Of a stretch of DNA of 64,000 bases, positions 49,897 to 59,649 are shown piece by piece. The notes under the pieces are model-generated. The model was not told where the DNA came from and did no database searches. It saw nothing but the letters and a program-made list of their open reading frames with translations. The DNA is from Flavobacteriaceae bacterium (lineage in GTDB: Bacteria > Bacteroidota > Bacteroidia > Flavobacteriales > Flavobacteriaceae), in assembly GCA_004762155.1 (NCBI GenBank), contig SIHP01000003.1, positions 1 through 64,000 on the forward strand, read 5' to 3'. Position 1 is the stretch's first letter. Every line of letters begins with the position of its first letter. Both the position numbers and the translations under genes were made by a program.

Positions 49897-52794
49897 ATGA
49901 AAAAAATAATAGTAAGTATTGTTTCAATATTTAGTCTTGCCTATTCGTTTGCGCAAGATATTTCTTTTGATGAATTTAACCCAAATCCACAACTAAAGGG
50001 GCCTTCCATAGCTTCTTTAGAAACATATGCAGCTAGTCCTGTAAGTTTGGCAAAAGGGAGTCTTGGATTTAATGTTCCTATATGTGCAATCTCAGGTAGA
50101 GATTTGTCAGTTCCTGTTTCTATGTCTTATAGAGCTGGGGTTAAGATTTATGATACATCAGAATATACAGGACAAGGATGGACTTTAATGGCTGGGGGTT
50201 TAGTTACAAGAACTGTAATAGGTCAAATAGATCCGTACCTTAGAGCTGAGTTGGATCATACAACATATACCTCCGAAGAATTGTTTCTTGAAATTTTAGG
50301 AAATCAGAAAGATCCATCACCAGATTTGTTTAGTTATAATTTTAATGGAAAATCTGGTCAGTTCCTATTAAAAAAAGATTTAGTAACACCGTATTACATT
50401 AAAGATCAAAGAAACTGGAGTATTTCTATTTCAGATGAAGAAGTAGAAATTACGATTGAAGATGGAACAAGGTATGTTTTCAATGAAATACTAACTAGTT
50501 CAATTGATTTTGGGGAACACATTACTCATGATGTAACTACTTCATGGTATTTAACGGAAATTATTTCTGCAAAATTTGATGAAAGCATCACTTTTTCCTA
50601 TTCTGGAAATGGAATGTTGGTGCCAAGAGCTAAAAATAATTCATTTTACATCACACCAGCTTTTAATAGGGCTAGTAAAATAGAAACTACAGCTGAAACA
50701 GGGTTTAAAACGCTTTCATCAAAAAAAGTAAATGAAATTTCGTTATATTCTGGCGTTGATTTGGTTAGTTCAGTGAAATTTGAATCAAATACTTTAAGAG
50801 AGGACACCGTTTATGACACTTATGCTTTAAGTAAAATTTCTCTTCACAATGAAAATGATGTAACGCCAATAAAATATTTTGTTTTTGATATAGAAAATGT
50901 AAATAATGATAGAATCTTTTTAAAATCAATACAAGAATTTTCAGGAGATGGAACATTATCTAAACCTCCTTATCAATTTGAATATATAAGTCCAGAGTTG
51001 TTGCCTAGTAGAACGGAGTATAAAGCAGATCATTGGGGGTACTATAGCGATGTAAACGGTGGTGAGTTTCCAAAAATAGATATGTTTCCAGAGATAGATC
51101 ATCCCTCAAAAGAACCTTCTAGTTCAGCTGAATATGGATCTTTAAGGCAGGTTACATTTCCAACTGGAGGTACTAATCGTTTTTATTATGGTTTAAATGA
51201 GTATGATGATCTTGAAGAAGATGGAGTAAATAGCATTGCAGGAGGTATAAGAATAGAATCTCAGGTTATTTATGAACCAGATTCTAATGTGGAGAGAACG
51301 ATTAATTACACGTATAAAGTGCACGATGATAATTTAAATGAAACAGAAAAAAGTAGCGGACAGATAACTGAAAAACCTGTAAAATCATTGTATACTCCTT
51401 ATTATAAAAGATCTGCAGGTTTTGGCCAGTTTGGAGATAGTTATACCCTAAAGTCTATGACGAAGCATATTCAAAACTCATGGGTAAATTATACAGAAGT
51501 TAAGGAGGAAGAAGTGGGTAATGGTTTTAAAATACATAAGTTTAATGGTTTGTTGTATGGGATTTATGATTATTATGCATCATCTACAGATACTTATAAA
51601 GAAGTTTTTAAGGCAGGTCAAATACGTATACCATTGGGTGTTCAAGCAAATTTATTAATGAATGATAGGTGGCCTTTTGAAGGACAGTTCATAACAAATG
51701 GGTTGTTGAATAAACCTATTTCAATAACAGTTTATAAAAAGGAAGGAGAAGAAGCAATAAAAGTAAGTGAAGAGAAATATGAGCATTATAGAGGATATAA
51801 TGATAGAATGATAAGTGGTTCTGCCGCGGCATCAGAAAACGGGTTTGGAGTTCAATCATTATACGTGTTGAGTTATACTAGTTTTAATAGAGAATATAGT
51901 TTATTGAAGAGTAAAGAAACAATTCAGTATGACGCTAATGGAGAAAACCCTATTAGTACAAAGTTTGAATACGAATATAATGAAGGTGTTTTTGTACCAA
52001 CAAAAACAAAAACTACCAATAGTATTGGAGAACAGCTAACAAAAAAAACAAAATATTCTATAAATTATGTTGATGGACCTTTTAGAAATTTGCTTTATCC
52101 AATTGAAGAACAAATATGGGAAAGACAATCACAGAATTACAAACTGATCTCTGGTAGATTATATACTTATTCTAGTTATCAGCCAAAAAGTATGTTAAGT
52201 TTTGAACATGATAATATTTATAATAATAAATACTTGCAAGAGGAAAATTCAAGTGAAATTCTTTCTGCTAACTATAGTTCAGAGTTTTTAAAAAACGGGG
52301 GCTTTAAAACAAAAGATTATTGGTTTGAAGATTATTCTAATATTGATTATGTTATGCAGTATGAAATGTCTTATTATGATGCTGGAAACATAAAAGAGGT
52401 AATTCAAAAAGATGGAAAAAAAACAGTTTATATATGGGGATACCATAAAATGTATCCTATTGCAAAATTAGAAAACGTTAGCTATGAAGAGGTGTCTTCT
52501 TTAGTTACTGAATTGCAAAACCTATCAGATTTAGATAATGATAGAACTATAGGAAGCACAGGAAATGAAGGTTCCTTACGAACTAAGCTTGAAGAATTGC
52601 GAACTATGTTTTCTAATGATGGAACAAAACAAGTTACCACCTATACCTATGATCCTTTAATAGGAATAACAAGTATAACAGATTTTAGAGGACAAACAGT
52701 TTATTATGATTATGATAGTTTTAATCGTTTGAAATTTATAAAAGATAGAGACGGAAATATTTTAAAAGAGAACCAATACAATTATAAAAACTAA
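49897..52794 (+). CDS. RHS-associated shell protein (SpvB/TcB-like), 965 aa
   Basis: Signal peptide MKKIIVSIVSIFSLAYSFAQ followed by the flavobacterial RHS-partner N-terminus (PSIASLETYAASPVSLAKGS, then GRDLSVPVSMSYRAGVKIYD and GQGWTLMAGGLVTRTVIG). Many YD-type beta repeats follow, ending ITDFRGQTVYYDYDSFNRLK and DRDGNILKENQYNYK. It resembles the N-terminal half of RHS/TcB cage proteins. It is immediately followed, after 7 bases, by the RHS protein with the toxin tip, so the pair may form one cocoon from two chains. Its signal peptide shows export across the inner membrane. Confidence 0.8.
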   Translation: MKKIIVSIVSIFSLAYSFAQDISFDEFNPNPQLKGPSIASLETYAASPVSLAKGSLGFNVPICAISGRDLSVPVSMSYRAGVKIYDTSEYTGQGWTLMAGGLVTRTVIGQIDPYLRAELDHTTYTSEELFLEILGNQKDPSPDLFSYNFNGKSGQFLLKKDLVTPYYIKDQRNWSISISDEEVEITIEDGTRYVFNEILTSSIDFGEHITHDVTTSWYLTEIISAKFDESITFSYSGNGMLVPRAKNNSFYITPAFNRASKIETTAETGFKTLSSKKVNEISLYSGVDLVSSVKFESNTLREDTVYDTYALSKISLHNENDVTPIKYFVFDIENVNNDRIFLKSIQEFSGDGTLSKPPYQFEYISPELLPSRTEYKADHWGYYSDVNGGEFPKIDMFPEIDHPSKEPSSSAEYGSLRQVTFPTGGTNRFYYGLNEYDDLEEDGVNSIAGGIRIESQVIYEPDSNVERTINYTYKVHDDNLNETEKSSGQITEKPVKSLYTPYYKRSAGFGQFGDSYTLKSMTKHIQNSWVNYTEVKEEEVGNGFKIHKFNGLLYGIYDYYASSTDTYKEVFKAGQIRIPLGVQANLLMNDRWPFEGQFITNGLLNKPISITVYKKEGEEAIKVSEEKYEHYRGYNDRMISGSAAASENGFGVQSLYVLSYTSFNREYSLLKSKETIQYDANGENPISTKFEYEYNEGVFVPTKTKTTNSIGEQLTKKTKYSINYVDGPFRNLLYPIEEQIWERQSQNYKLISGRLYTYSSYQPKSMLSFEHDNIYNNKYLQEENSSEILSANYSSEFLKNGGFKTKDYWFEDYSNIDYVMQYEMSYYDAGNIKEVIQKDGKKTVYIWGYHKMYPIAKLENVSYEEVSSLVTELQNLSDLDNDRTIGSTGNEGSLRTKLEELRTMFSNDGTKQVTTYTYDPLIGITSITDFRGQTVYYDYDSFNRLKFIKDRDGNILKENQYNYKN

Positions 52795-52801
52795 ACGAGC
52801 T

Positions 52802-55800
52802 ATGAAAAAGTTTCTATTAATTTTATTATTTGTTCCATTAGTTTTAATGTCGCAAATACAAGAAGAAATAACAAAAACAAATTATACGGTTACGGGTAAA
52901 GAAAGCTTAAGTGCTACAAAAAGCATTGTTTTATTACCCGAAACATATATACAAACGGGAGCAGATTTTGTAGCTTTTATTAATACTGACGTTTATTATC
53001 CACTGCACCTAAGTACTAATGAAAATTATATTTTAACAAGAGTTTTTCAAACAGAAACAACAACAGGTGAGGTGTTTCAGGGGAAAGATGTGATAGAAAA
53101 TATTACGTATTTTGATGGCTTAGGTAGAGCGAAACAAAATATAGCGATACGACAGTCTCCATTAAAAAATGATATTGTATCTCATTTAGCATATGACAAT
53201 TTTGGTAGACAAAATAAAGAATATTTGCCATATTCAGTAACTTCTAATAGTGGAGGTATTATTACTGGAGATATAGCAGCTGCCACGCAAGATTATTATA
53301 AGGCTAAATATCCAGAAGATTTTTTAAGTACCGATATATCTGTCAATGCTTATTCTGAAAAAGAGTATGAGAATTCTCCTTTAAATAGAGTTTTTAAACA
53401 AGCAGCTCCTGGGCAAGATTGGAGTTTAGGTAATGGACACGAAATAAAGTTTGATTTTACAACAAATACAGTAAGTGATGCTGTAAAATCATATCAAGTA
53501 AATGTAATTTTATCTTCTCTTAATATATATGAACCAGTATTAACTGGTAGAACTCTCGATTACGATTCAGGAGAGTTATCTAAAGTAATAACGAAAGATG
53601 AAAATCATGATGGAAGTGATACAAGATTACATACAACAGAAGAATTTAAGAATAAACAAGGACAAGTAGTTTTAAAAAGGGGTTACGCTTTAACTGGGAC
53701 TCCTAGCACAGTTGAAGCGCACGATACGTATTATGTTTATGATGATTATGGTAATTTAACCTATGTTTTACCTCCAAAAGTAACTGCTAATGATGGTGAT
53801 GGTGTTTCTGAAACAGAACTTTCTGAATTGTGTTACCAATACAGATACGATGGAAAACAAAGATTGGTAGAAAAGAAAACACCTGGTAAAGATTGGGAGT
53901 ATATTGTATACGATAAAATGAACCAGTTATCGTTATCACAAGATGCCAAATTAAGAGAAGATAATAATTGGTTATATATAAAATATGATGTTTTAGGAAG
54001 AGTTGTCTTTACAGGTATATTTAACGATCCATTGAATACAAGAGAAGAAATTCAAACGAATATGGATATAAATAGTAGATATGAATTTAGAACATCAGAT
54101 TTAACCTATAGTAGAGATTTTGGTGTGGATGAGGTAGATTTATACTATTCATTCTCACCTCACGAAGATGACGGGCATGAGGAAATTTTAACTATAAATT
54201 ATTATGATAGTTATAATGATGTTTTACCAGTAGGTTTAAATACAACAATAACCACAAGTTATGGTGTTTTAACCACAACGAATACAAAAGGTTTACCAAC
54301 AGTATCTAAAGTGAAGGTGTTAAAAACCAATGATTGGATAAATACAGTAACGTATTATGATGATAAAGGACGTCTGGTTTATTTGTATAGTGAAAACGAA
54401 TATTTACAAACAATAGATATTGTAGAAACTAAGTTGGATTTTGTTGGGAAAATTTTAGAAACAACCACTACACATAAAAAAACAGGACATGATGATATTG
54501 TAACTGTTTCAGTTTTTGAATATGACCATTCTGGAAGATTACTAACTCAAAAGCAAAAGATAAACGACCAATCACAAAAAGAAATTGTAGCGAATACGTA
54601 TGATGAATTAGGTCACTTGGAAAGTAAAGAAGTTGGTGGAGGGCTTCAAAAAATAGATTTTACTCGAAATGTAAGAGGTTGGTTAAAAAATATAAATGAA
54701 GATGCGGATAATGATAATGATTTGTTTAATTTTAGCTTGTATTATAACAACCCAAATTCAGGAACTGCTTTGTATAATGGAAACATCAGTCAAACAAGAT
54801 GGAATAGTCTATCTACAAACAATTCAGAGAATTCTGTAAGTAATGAGTACTCGTATTCTTATGATGCTTTAAATAGAATTACATCAGGTATAGATAATAC
54901 AGGAAAGTACAATTTAAAGCTAGTGGAGTATGATAAAAATGGAAATATACTGAAATTAAGAAGAAATGGATATCATGATAATGGAACTTTTTTAGAGTAT
55001 ATGGATCATTTAACATATACGTATGATAACGGAAACAGATTAACCGATATTTTAGAGGAAGGAGACCATCATGCAGGTTTTAAAGACAAGACAAATACGC
55101 AAACGGGAGATTATACGTACGATGTTAATGGAAATATGACATCCGATAAAAATAAAGGAATCACATATATAAGATATAATCACTTGAATTTACCCGAGTA
55201 TATAGGTGTAGAGAATATAAACGAAGAAGGATATTTCTCTTATATATATGATGCAAATGGTCAAAAATTATCTAAGACTTATGAACGTGAGAGAAATGCT
55301 ACAGGTGATGGCGCTACTAATTACATTGTAACTAAGTATGCAAATGGTTTTGTTTATGAAAATGATGATTTACAGTTTTTTAATCAGCCTGAAGGTTATG
55401 TAAAAGTTGATAAAATTGCATCATCTAGCGAAGTAAAGATGGATTATGTGTACCAATATAAAGATCATTTAGGGAACGTGCGATTATCTTATACAGATTC
55501 GGATGAAAATGGAATTATAGATCCAAACACAGAAATTGTAGAGGAATCTAATTACTATCCTTTTGGACTCAAACACAAAGGCTATAATAATATTGTAAAC
55601 TCTAATGGGAATAGTACCGCACAGAAGTTTAAGTTTAATGGTAAAGAGTTAGAAGAATCTTTAGGGTTGAATTTATATGAAATGGATATGCGCCAATATG
55701 ATCCTACAATTGCTAGGTGGACCTCAATAGACCCTGTGACTCATTTTAATTACTCTACTTATTCTGCCTTTGATAATAACCCTATTTATTGGGCTGATCC

Positions 55801-56527
55801 TTCTGGAGCAGATTCAAAAAATAAAGATGATGAAATAATAGATGAAGAAGGGAATTATATTAATGCAACCAAGAGAGGTAATAAGAAAAGGAGTAGAGCT
55901 CAAAATGGGATTAGAGATATAGAGCAGATGGATGAACTTATTGTTACTGATGGGAATGGAAAAGAATTGTTTTCAATTTCTGAAGTTAGTTATGCATTGA
56001 ATGGGATATTAAATGCGATGAATGAATTTCAAAGAAGACGTGATTATAATGAAGCTTTGTGGGCAGCAACAAAAGATTTAACTTATTATAATAAACATAA
56101 ATATAAATTAAAAGATGAAGATAAAGTCGTTCTAGCTGACGATGTAATAAAAATAATTAATAAAGTAGTAGGAAGTGGACCTTTTAGACCTAATTTTTGG
56201 GGTTCAATACTGTTAAATGAAAAGAATGATTTTATTGGAAGTGATTATAGAAAACCAGGGGATATAATAATTGATTACAATCCAAGTGTAAATGGGGTAA
56301 TTGAATATAATGGAAAAGATAGAGGCTTATCGTCTGATCATAAAAAAACTAATATCTGGAACCCCAGAAAAAATACTTACAGGGAAAATAATCCTTATGG
56401 AGTTATATTTAGAGGAGCATCAATTGGGTTTAAAACAAGTGAAGCAAGACAAGTGTATTTAGATTATTTTGATAGAATAAAAAGTAAAGCAATTAAGAAA
56501 ATAACAAAGATCTACAATAAAAAATAA
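52802..56527 (+). CDS. RHS repeat protein with variable C-terminal toxin tip, 1241 aa
   Basis: Signal peptide MKKFLLILLFVPLVLMSQ, then a DUF6443-like region (VIENITYFDGLGRAKQNIAI, SHLAYDNFGRQNKEYLPYS). YD repeats lead to the RHS-associated core: YQYKDHLGNVRLSYTD, NYYPFGLKHKGYN, ELEESLGLNLYEMDMRQYDP, ARWTSIDPV and FDNNPIYWADPSG (about residues 985-1002). After DPSG the sequence changes to a 239-residue variable tip, rich in Lys and Asn and ending KAIKKITKIYNKK, which I cannot assign. This is the layout of polymorphic toxins, in which the core encloses the tip until delivery. The next gene overlaps its stop (TAATG) and is the candidate immunity gene. Confidence 0.88.
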   Translation: MKKFLLILLFVPLVLMSQIQEEITKTNYTVTGKESLSATKSIVLLPETYIQTGADFVAFINTDVYYPLHLSTNENYILTRVFQTETTTGEVFQGKDVIENITYFDGLGRAKQNIAIRQSPLKNDIVSHLAYDNFGRQNKEYLPYSVTSNSGGIITGDIAAATQDYYKAKYPEDFLSTDISVNAYSEKEYENSPLNRVFKQAAPGQDWSLGNGHEIKFDFTTNTVSDAVKSYQVNVILSSLNIYEPVLTGRTLDYDSGELSKVITKDENHDGSDTRLHTTEEFKNKQGQVVLKRGYALTGTPSTVEAHDTYYVYDDYGNLTYVLPPKVTANDGDGVSETELSELCYQYRYDGKQRLVEKKTPGKDWEYIVYDKMNQLSLSQDAKLREDNNWLYIKYDVLGRVVFTGIFNDPLNTREEIQTNMDINSRYEFRTSDLTYSRDFGVDEVDLYYSFSPHEDDGHEEILTINYYDSYNDVLPVGLNTTITTSYGVLTTTNTKGLPTVSKVKVLKTNDWINTVTYYDDKGRLVYLYSENEYLQTIDIVETKLDFVGKILETTTTHKKTGHDDIVTVSVFEYDHSGRLLTQKQKINDQSQKEIVANTYDELGHLESKEVGGGLQKIDFTRNVRGWLKNINEDADNDNDLFNFSLYYNNPNSGTALYNGNISQTRWNSLSTNNSENSVSNEYSYSYDALNRITSGIDNTGKYNLKLVEYDKNGNILKLRRNGYHDNGTFLEYMDHLTYTYDNGNRLTDILEEGDHHAGFKDKTNTQTGDYTYDVNGNMTSDKNKGITYIRYNHLNLPEYIGVENINEEGYFSYIYDANGQKLSKTYERERNATGDGATNYIVTKYANGFVYENDDLQFFNQPEGYVKVDKIASSSEVKMDYVYQYKDHLGNVRLSYTDSDENGIIDPNTEIVEESNYYPFGLKHKGYNNIVNSNGNSTAQKFKFNGKELEESLGLNLYEMDMRQYDPTIARWTSIDPVTHFNYSTYSAFDNNPIYWADPSGADSKNKDDEIIDEEGNYINATKRGNKKRSRAQNGIRDIEQMDELIVTDGNGKELFSISEVSYALNGILNAMNEFQRRRDYNEALWAATKDLTYYNKHKYKLKDEDKVVLADDVIKIINKVVGSGPFRPNFWGSILLNEKNDFIGSDYRKPGDIIIDYNPSVNGVIEYNGKDRGLSSDHKKTNIWNPRKNTYRENNPYGVIFRGASIGFKTSEARQVYLDYFDRIKSKAIKKITKIYNKK

Positions 56528-57513
56528 TGAAATATATATGTACTTTTTTTATAATTTTTCTATTAGGATGTAACAAAATACAATTTGAAGGGGATTTGCA
56601 AGGATATTATTACAGAAATGATAAAATGGAGTTATTTCAATTTTCAAAAAGGCAGATAGTTGTATACGACTTTTTAGATTCTACGTCAGTTTTTTTACCA
56701 TTAAAAATACAAGACAGAGAAAGTATAATAATTAATAGGAAAAAATATCATTATAAGAATTATTTAAATGATTCTATTTTAATTGAATCCTTTGGAGATG
56801 AAAATAAAAATATTTCTTTAAAAAAAATTGATTTTAATAATTTCAATTTAAATGACTTGAACAAAACTGAATGGGGTAGCATAAAAAATAATAATAAATC
56901 TCTTATTAGATTTAAAAAAGATAAAGGGGTGAGTAATTTTATTAAGTTTAAAAATGAATTTTCAGCTAAAAATATATATTTTAACGAATATAAGGGTAAG
57001 TTTTTTAATAAGTTTCACTTCTTTGGCGGGGATAATCCTTTCTTCTTAATGAATAAAAGTGATAGTATAATTAAAATATTAGGAGCTCATGATATGAGCT
57101 TTTTTGAATTCACATATAGAAAATTAAATAAAGAGAAAAATGATCACTTGATAGGTTCTTGGTTAAGAGTTAATAAAAATAACTTTATTAATATAGAAAC
57201 TTATTCTGATTTCATATCTAAACTGAATAAGAAAGATGTTAATTATTCAAGAAAATTAGATTCATTAAATTATATAATTGATTATGACAAAATTGAATTC
57301 TCTAAGAATGGTTTTTTTATTAGAAAATTAAAAACAAAATTGGATAGTTTAAAAATAAAATACACATATGATTACAGTTCAAATACAAATCATATTTTTA
57401 TAGATAATCCTTTTTTTTCTTCTCAATATTTTCAGATTCAAGAACTATCAAAAGATACTTTAATTATTGAGATTTCTAACCCTCGTTTTATATATGAATA
57501 TATTAGAAAGTGA
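56527..57513 (+). CDS. Putative immunity lipoprotein for the RHS tip, 328 aa
   Basis: The start overlaps the RHS stop (TAATG), the typical effector-immunity coupling. MKYICTFFIIFLLGC is a lipoprotein signal with lipobox LLGC (Cys15). The mature protein is strongly charged, Lys/Asn/Phe-rich and beta-like (FEGDLQGYYYRNDKMELFQF, then HLIGSWLRVNKNNFINIETY). No known family is recognised. A periplasm-facing lipoprotein would protect against a toxin that acts in, or enters through, the periplasm. The role is inferred from position only. Lower-complexity AT-rich codon use suggests recent acquisition with the tip. Confidence 0.7.
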   Translation: MKYICTFFIIFLLGCNKIQFEGDLQGYYYRNDKMELFQFSKRQIVVYDFLDSTSVFLPLKIQDRESIIINRKKYHYKNYLNDSILIESFGDENKNISLKKIDFNNFNLNDLNKTEWGSIKNNNKSLIRFKKDKGVSNFIKFKNEFSAKNIYFNEYKGKFFNKFHFFGGDNPFFLMNKSDSIIKILGAHDMSFFEFTYRKLNKEKNDHLIGSWLRVNKNNFINIETYSDFISKLNKKDVNYSRKLDSLNYIIDYDKIEFSKNGFFIRKLKTKLDSLKIKYTYDYSSNTNHIFIDNPFFSSQYFQIQELSKDTLIIEISNPRFIYEYIRK

Positions 57514-57521
57514 TATTGAAA

Positions 57522-57660
57522 AATACCCCCCAGATGCCGCTAGTATGTCAGAGTAACGGGCTACTGCTAGTTTTCAACTAGTAGCGTTCATGAGTAAGAA
57601 ATAATAAATTAAAAGTAAATGAAACCGTAACGAAAGTTATGGTTTTGTTTGTTTAAAGAG
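57522..57660 (+). repeat. RHS-tail module R1 (repeat with hairpin and terminator)
   Basis: Shares with R3 the run CTAGTAT(G/A)TCAGAGTAA and with R2 and R3 the block GGCTACTGCTAGTTTTCAAC plus TAGTAGYGTT. Hairpin CTGCTAGTT-TTC-AACTAGTAG (57564-57584) is followed by GAGTAAGAAATAATAAA and a terminator, AAACCGTAAC-GAAA-GTTATGGTTT (57622-57645). It lies directly after the immunity gene. Confidence 0.8.
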
Positions 57661-57706
57661 CTTTGAGTTTAACGTTTTTAATGAGAGCAAAGCACTCTCA
57701 ACAGGG

Positions 57707-57847
57707 ATGAATCAAAATATAAATGGTAATGTGACAAGTATAACCAGTAACATCAAACCAGGAGCAGGAATTGGAACAGCAATCGGAGCAATAATAATTA
57801 CCGCGGTTACCTATGGACCAGCTACATTACCACTTCTTGCATTTTAA
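57707..57847 (+). pseudogene. Orphan fragment of a toxin-tip/pretoxin region
   Basis: The ATG at 57707 gives 46 codons, MNQNINGNVTSITSNIKPGA followed by the Gly/Ala-rich hydrophobic run GIGTAIGAIIITAVTYGPAT and LPLLAF. The same frame is open further upstream without a start (ending SKALSTG before the Met). It looks like the linker/pretoxin portion of a former RHS tip left behind after replacement. It is followed 13 bases later by a membrane-anchored protein gene. It could also be a genuine small membrane peptide. Confidence 0.45.
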
Positions 57848-57860
57848 ATAAATAAATGAA

Positions 57861-58526
57861 ATGAAAAAATACATAAAAATTTTAATTTTACTTTTTGGGT
57901 TCTTTTTTTTATACAGAATAGGAGAAGGAGTAACGAAAATGAGTAAGTCTATATCTGAAGTAAATGTTTTAAAACCACAGTTAGAATATGAACAATTTTT
58001 TAAATTTCCAAACCTTCTATTTCATAGTTTGACAAAATCTTCAGGGGAAAGTTATCCAGTTTCTGTTTATACTTATGGTAAATTAGATTTTGGGTTAATG
58101 ATTTTAAAAAAAAAAATGGATTCACTAAATTTATTGGATGATTTATACTTTATAGATGAAAGGAAATCAAATGAAACTAATAAGGTTTATACAGGTTTTC
58201 TTTTTAATGAATTGAGTTATTATTTTGAAAAAAAAGAAACTTCAGTAAATAAAATAAAAATATATATAGAAGGTTTTAAAGAGGATTATATTAAGAAGAG
58301 AACTTCAGATTTAGTTTATATTTCCTTTCATTTGAACAAAACTGCGGCTATACTCTATAATGAATCAGATAATGTAGATTTTCAATTAGAAAAAGTACCC
58401 TTTAGATCAAAGCAAAATAATGAGTTAATGATTTTAAAGAAAAATGGTTTTGTTTATTTCTTTTATTTTAGATCATTTAGAGAACCAACGGATAAGCTTA
58501 TGTTGAAAGATTTAATCAAATTTTAA
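57861..58526 (+). CDS. Putative orphan immunity protein, 221 aa, N-terminally membrane anchored
   Basis: One N-terminal membrane helix (KILILLFGFFFLYRIGEGVT) followed by a charged alpha/beta domain with FKFPNLLFHSLTKSSGESYP and LDFGLMILKKKMDSLNLLDD segments. No family recognised. It lies after the tip fragment at 57707 and before the repeat-rich stretch at 58555, the same slot that the immunity lipoprotein occupies after the current RHS tip. It is therefore best read as the immunity gene of a displaced tip. ATG 57861 is the first in-frame start. Confidence 0.6.
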   Translation: MKKYIKILILLFGFFFLYRIGEGVTKMSKSISEVNVLKPQLEYEQFFKFPNLLFHSLTKSSGESYPVSVYTYGKLDFGLMILKKKMDSLNLLDDLYFIDERKSNETNKVYTGFLFNELSYYFEKKETSVNKIKIYIEGFKEDYIKKRTSDLVYISFHLNKTAAILYNESDNVDFQLEKVPFRSKQNNELMILKKNGFVYFFYFRSFREPTDKLMLKDLIKF

Positions 58527-58554
58527 GATTAGAAATAAAATAAATAACAATGCT

Positions 58555-58795
58555 AAACTAAGGGGCTACCGCTAGTATTCACTAGTGGCAAATACTGCTT
58601 AGAAATAACAAAAACTACCTTACAACCTAATGTAAAGTAGCTTGTTAATATTGTTTTGGCTTACTCAGCTTCGCCACTAGTTACAAACTAGCGGGAGCGG
58701 GGTAAACTAAGGGCTACTGCTAGTTTTCAACTAGTAGTGTTCATGAGTAAGAAATAATAAATGAAACCACGGCGAGAGTTGTGGTTTTGTTTGTT
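58555..58795 (+). repeat. RHS-tail module R2 (three CTAGT hairpins and terminator)
   Basis: Contains three related hairpins: CCGCTAGT-ATTC-ACTAGTGG (58569-58588), CCACTAGTT-ACA-AACTAGCGG (58674-58694) and CTGCTAGTT-TTC-AACTAGTAG (58717-58737). The last part is nearly identical to R1 and ends in terminator AAACCACGGC-GAGA-GTTGTGGTTT (58764-58787), whose stem keeps pairing by compensating changes relative to R1. A weaker dyad CTACCTTAC/GTAAAGTAG lies at 58615-58640. Confidence 0.75.
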
Positions 58796-59296
58796 TATAT
58801 AATACGTTTTTGTAAAGCTGTTGCTAAAAATGATGGTCATAATTCTCAAGCTCGAAGAGAAGCAGGTGAGGTTGTTGCAAAATCAGATTTTAAAAATATC
58901 TTAAGTAAGTTAGAAAAAGATCCCGAAACATGGAAAATTACAGAAAAAATTCAAATATATACCCATAGTCATGGAGCCGCTTTTGGAGAAGGATACACGA
59001 AACAGCTATTGAAGATGATTAAGGATAATTCATCCTTATTTGCTGATGCTATTAATGTTATTGAATTTTCACTTAATTTAGCTACTCACCAATCAGATAC
59101 TGTAAATGCCGTAGAAGGATTACCAACAATTGGCATAAGTCACGATTGGGATCCTCTATCAGGAGACGATATTATTGGTGCCACTAATATAGAAACTAAT
59201 AATGGTGTGCATGGTAATAGAGGTTTTGTTAAGGAACTTTCTAGTTTTCTTAGTAGTTTTTATGAAATGATAATAAAGTTGATAAAAACACAGTAG
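58781..59296 (+). pseudogene. Orphan RHS-type toxin tip, lipase-like, lacking a start
   Basis: An open frame of about 170 codons with no ATG near its 5' end. The only candidate start, GTG 58781, lies inside the 3' arm of the R2 terminator, so expression as a separate protein is unlikely. Homology-like content begins near 58813 (AVAKNDGHNSQARREAGEVV). IQIYTHSHGAAFGEGY resembles the nucleophile elbow of alpha/beta-hydrolases (H-S-x-G with Ser), and SHDWDPLSGDD and NNGVHGNRGF may hold the Asp and His. It ends IKLIKTQ. It looks like a lipase-type tip displaced from an RHS gene, followed by its own membrane immunity gene. Confidence 0.65.
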
Positions 59297-59323
59297 ATAC
59301 TTTTATAAAAAAAATGAAAAAAT

Positions 59324-59641
59324 ATGGAATTTTTGTTGAAGTTACTGAATAGGTTTAGAGTGCCTATAATTATCTCATCCAATATAATTATACATTTAAT
59401 TTTTAAAATTTTAAGTATATTGATAGTTGGTTTGTTTATTGGAACAAGTGACTATACAATGAATAAAGTTTTCTTTTTTGAATTATTCTTTGTAGTACTT
59501 CAAATGGGGCTGTTAGTCCTTATTTATAAGAGACAAATTATAAGAAATATTAGAGATTTTATTCTGATACTATTTTTATCTATTTTGCTGATTTTATTTT
59601 TATACCATTTCAAATATATACCAAAATTTGGGGTAGGCTAA
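59324..59641 (+). CDS. Small three-helix membrane protein, candidate immunity for the orphan lipase-like tip
   Basis: 105 aa with three strong hydrophobic segments (VPIIISSNIIIHLIFKILSI, VFFFELFFVVLQMGLLVLIY and FILILFLSILLILFLYHF) separated by basic loops. It starts 27 bases after the tip fragment and is followed by module R3. Membrane immunity proteins are common partners of lipase or membrane-acting tips. The family is not recognised. Without an expressed tip it may still give protection against siblings carrying that toxin. Confidence 0.6.
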   Translation: MEFLLKLLNRFRVPIIISSNIIIHLIFKILSILIVGLFIGTSDYTMNKVFFFELFFVVLQMGLLVLIYKRQIIRNIRDFILILFLSILLILFLYHFKYIPKFGVG

Positions 59642-59649
59642 AGGCGTAA

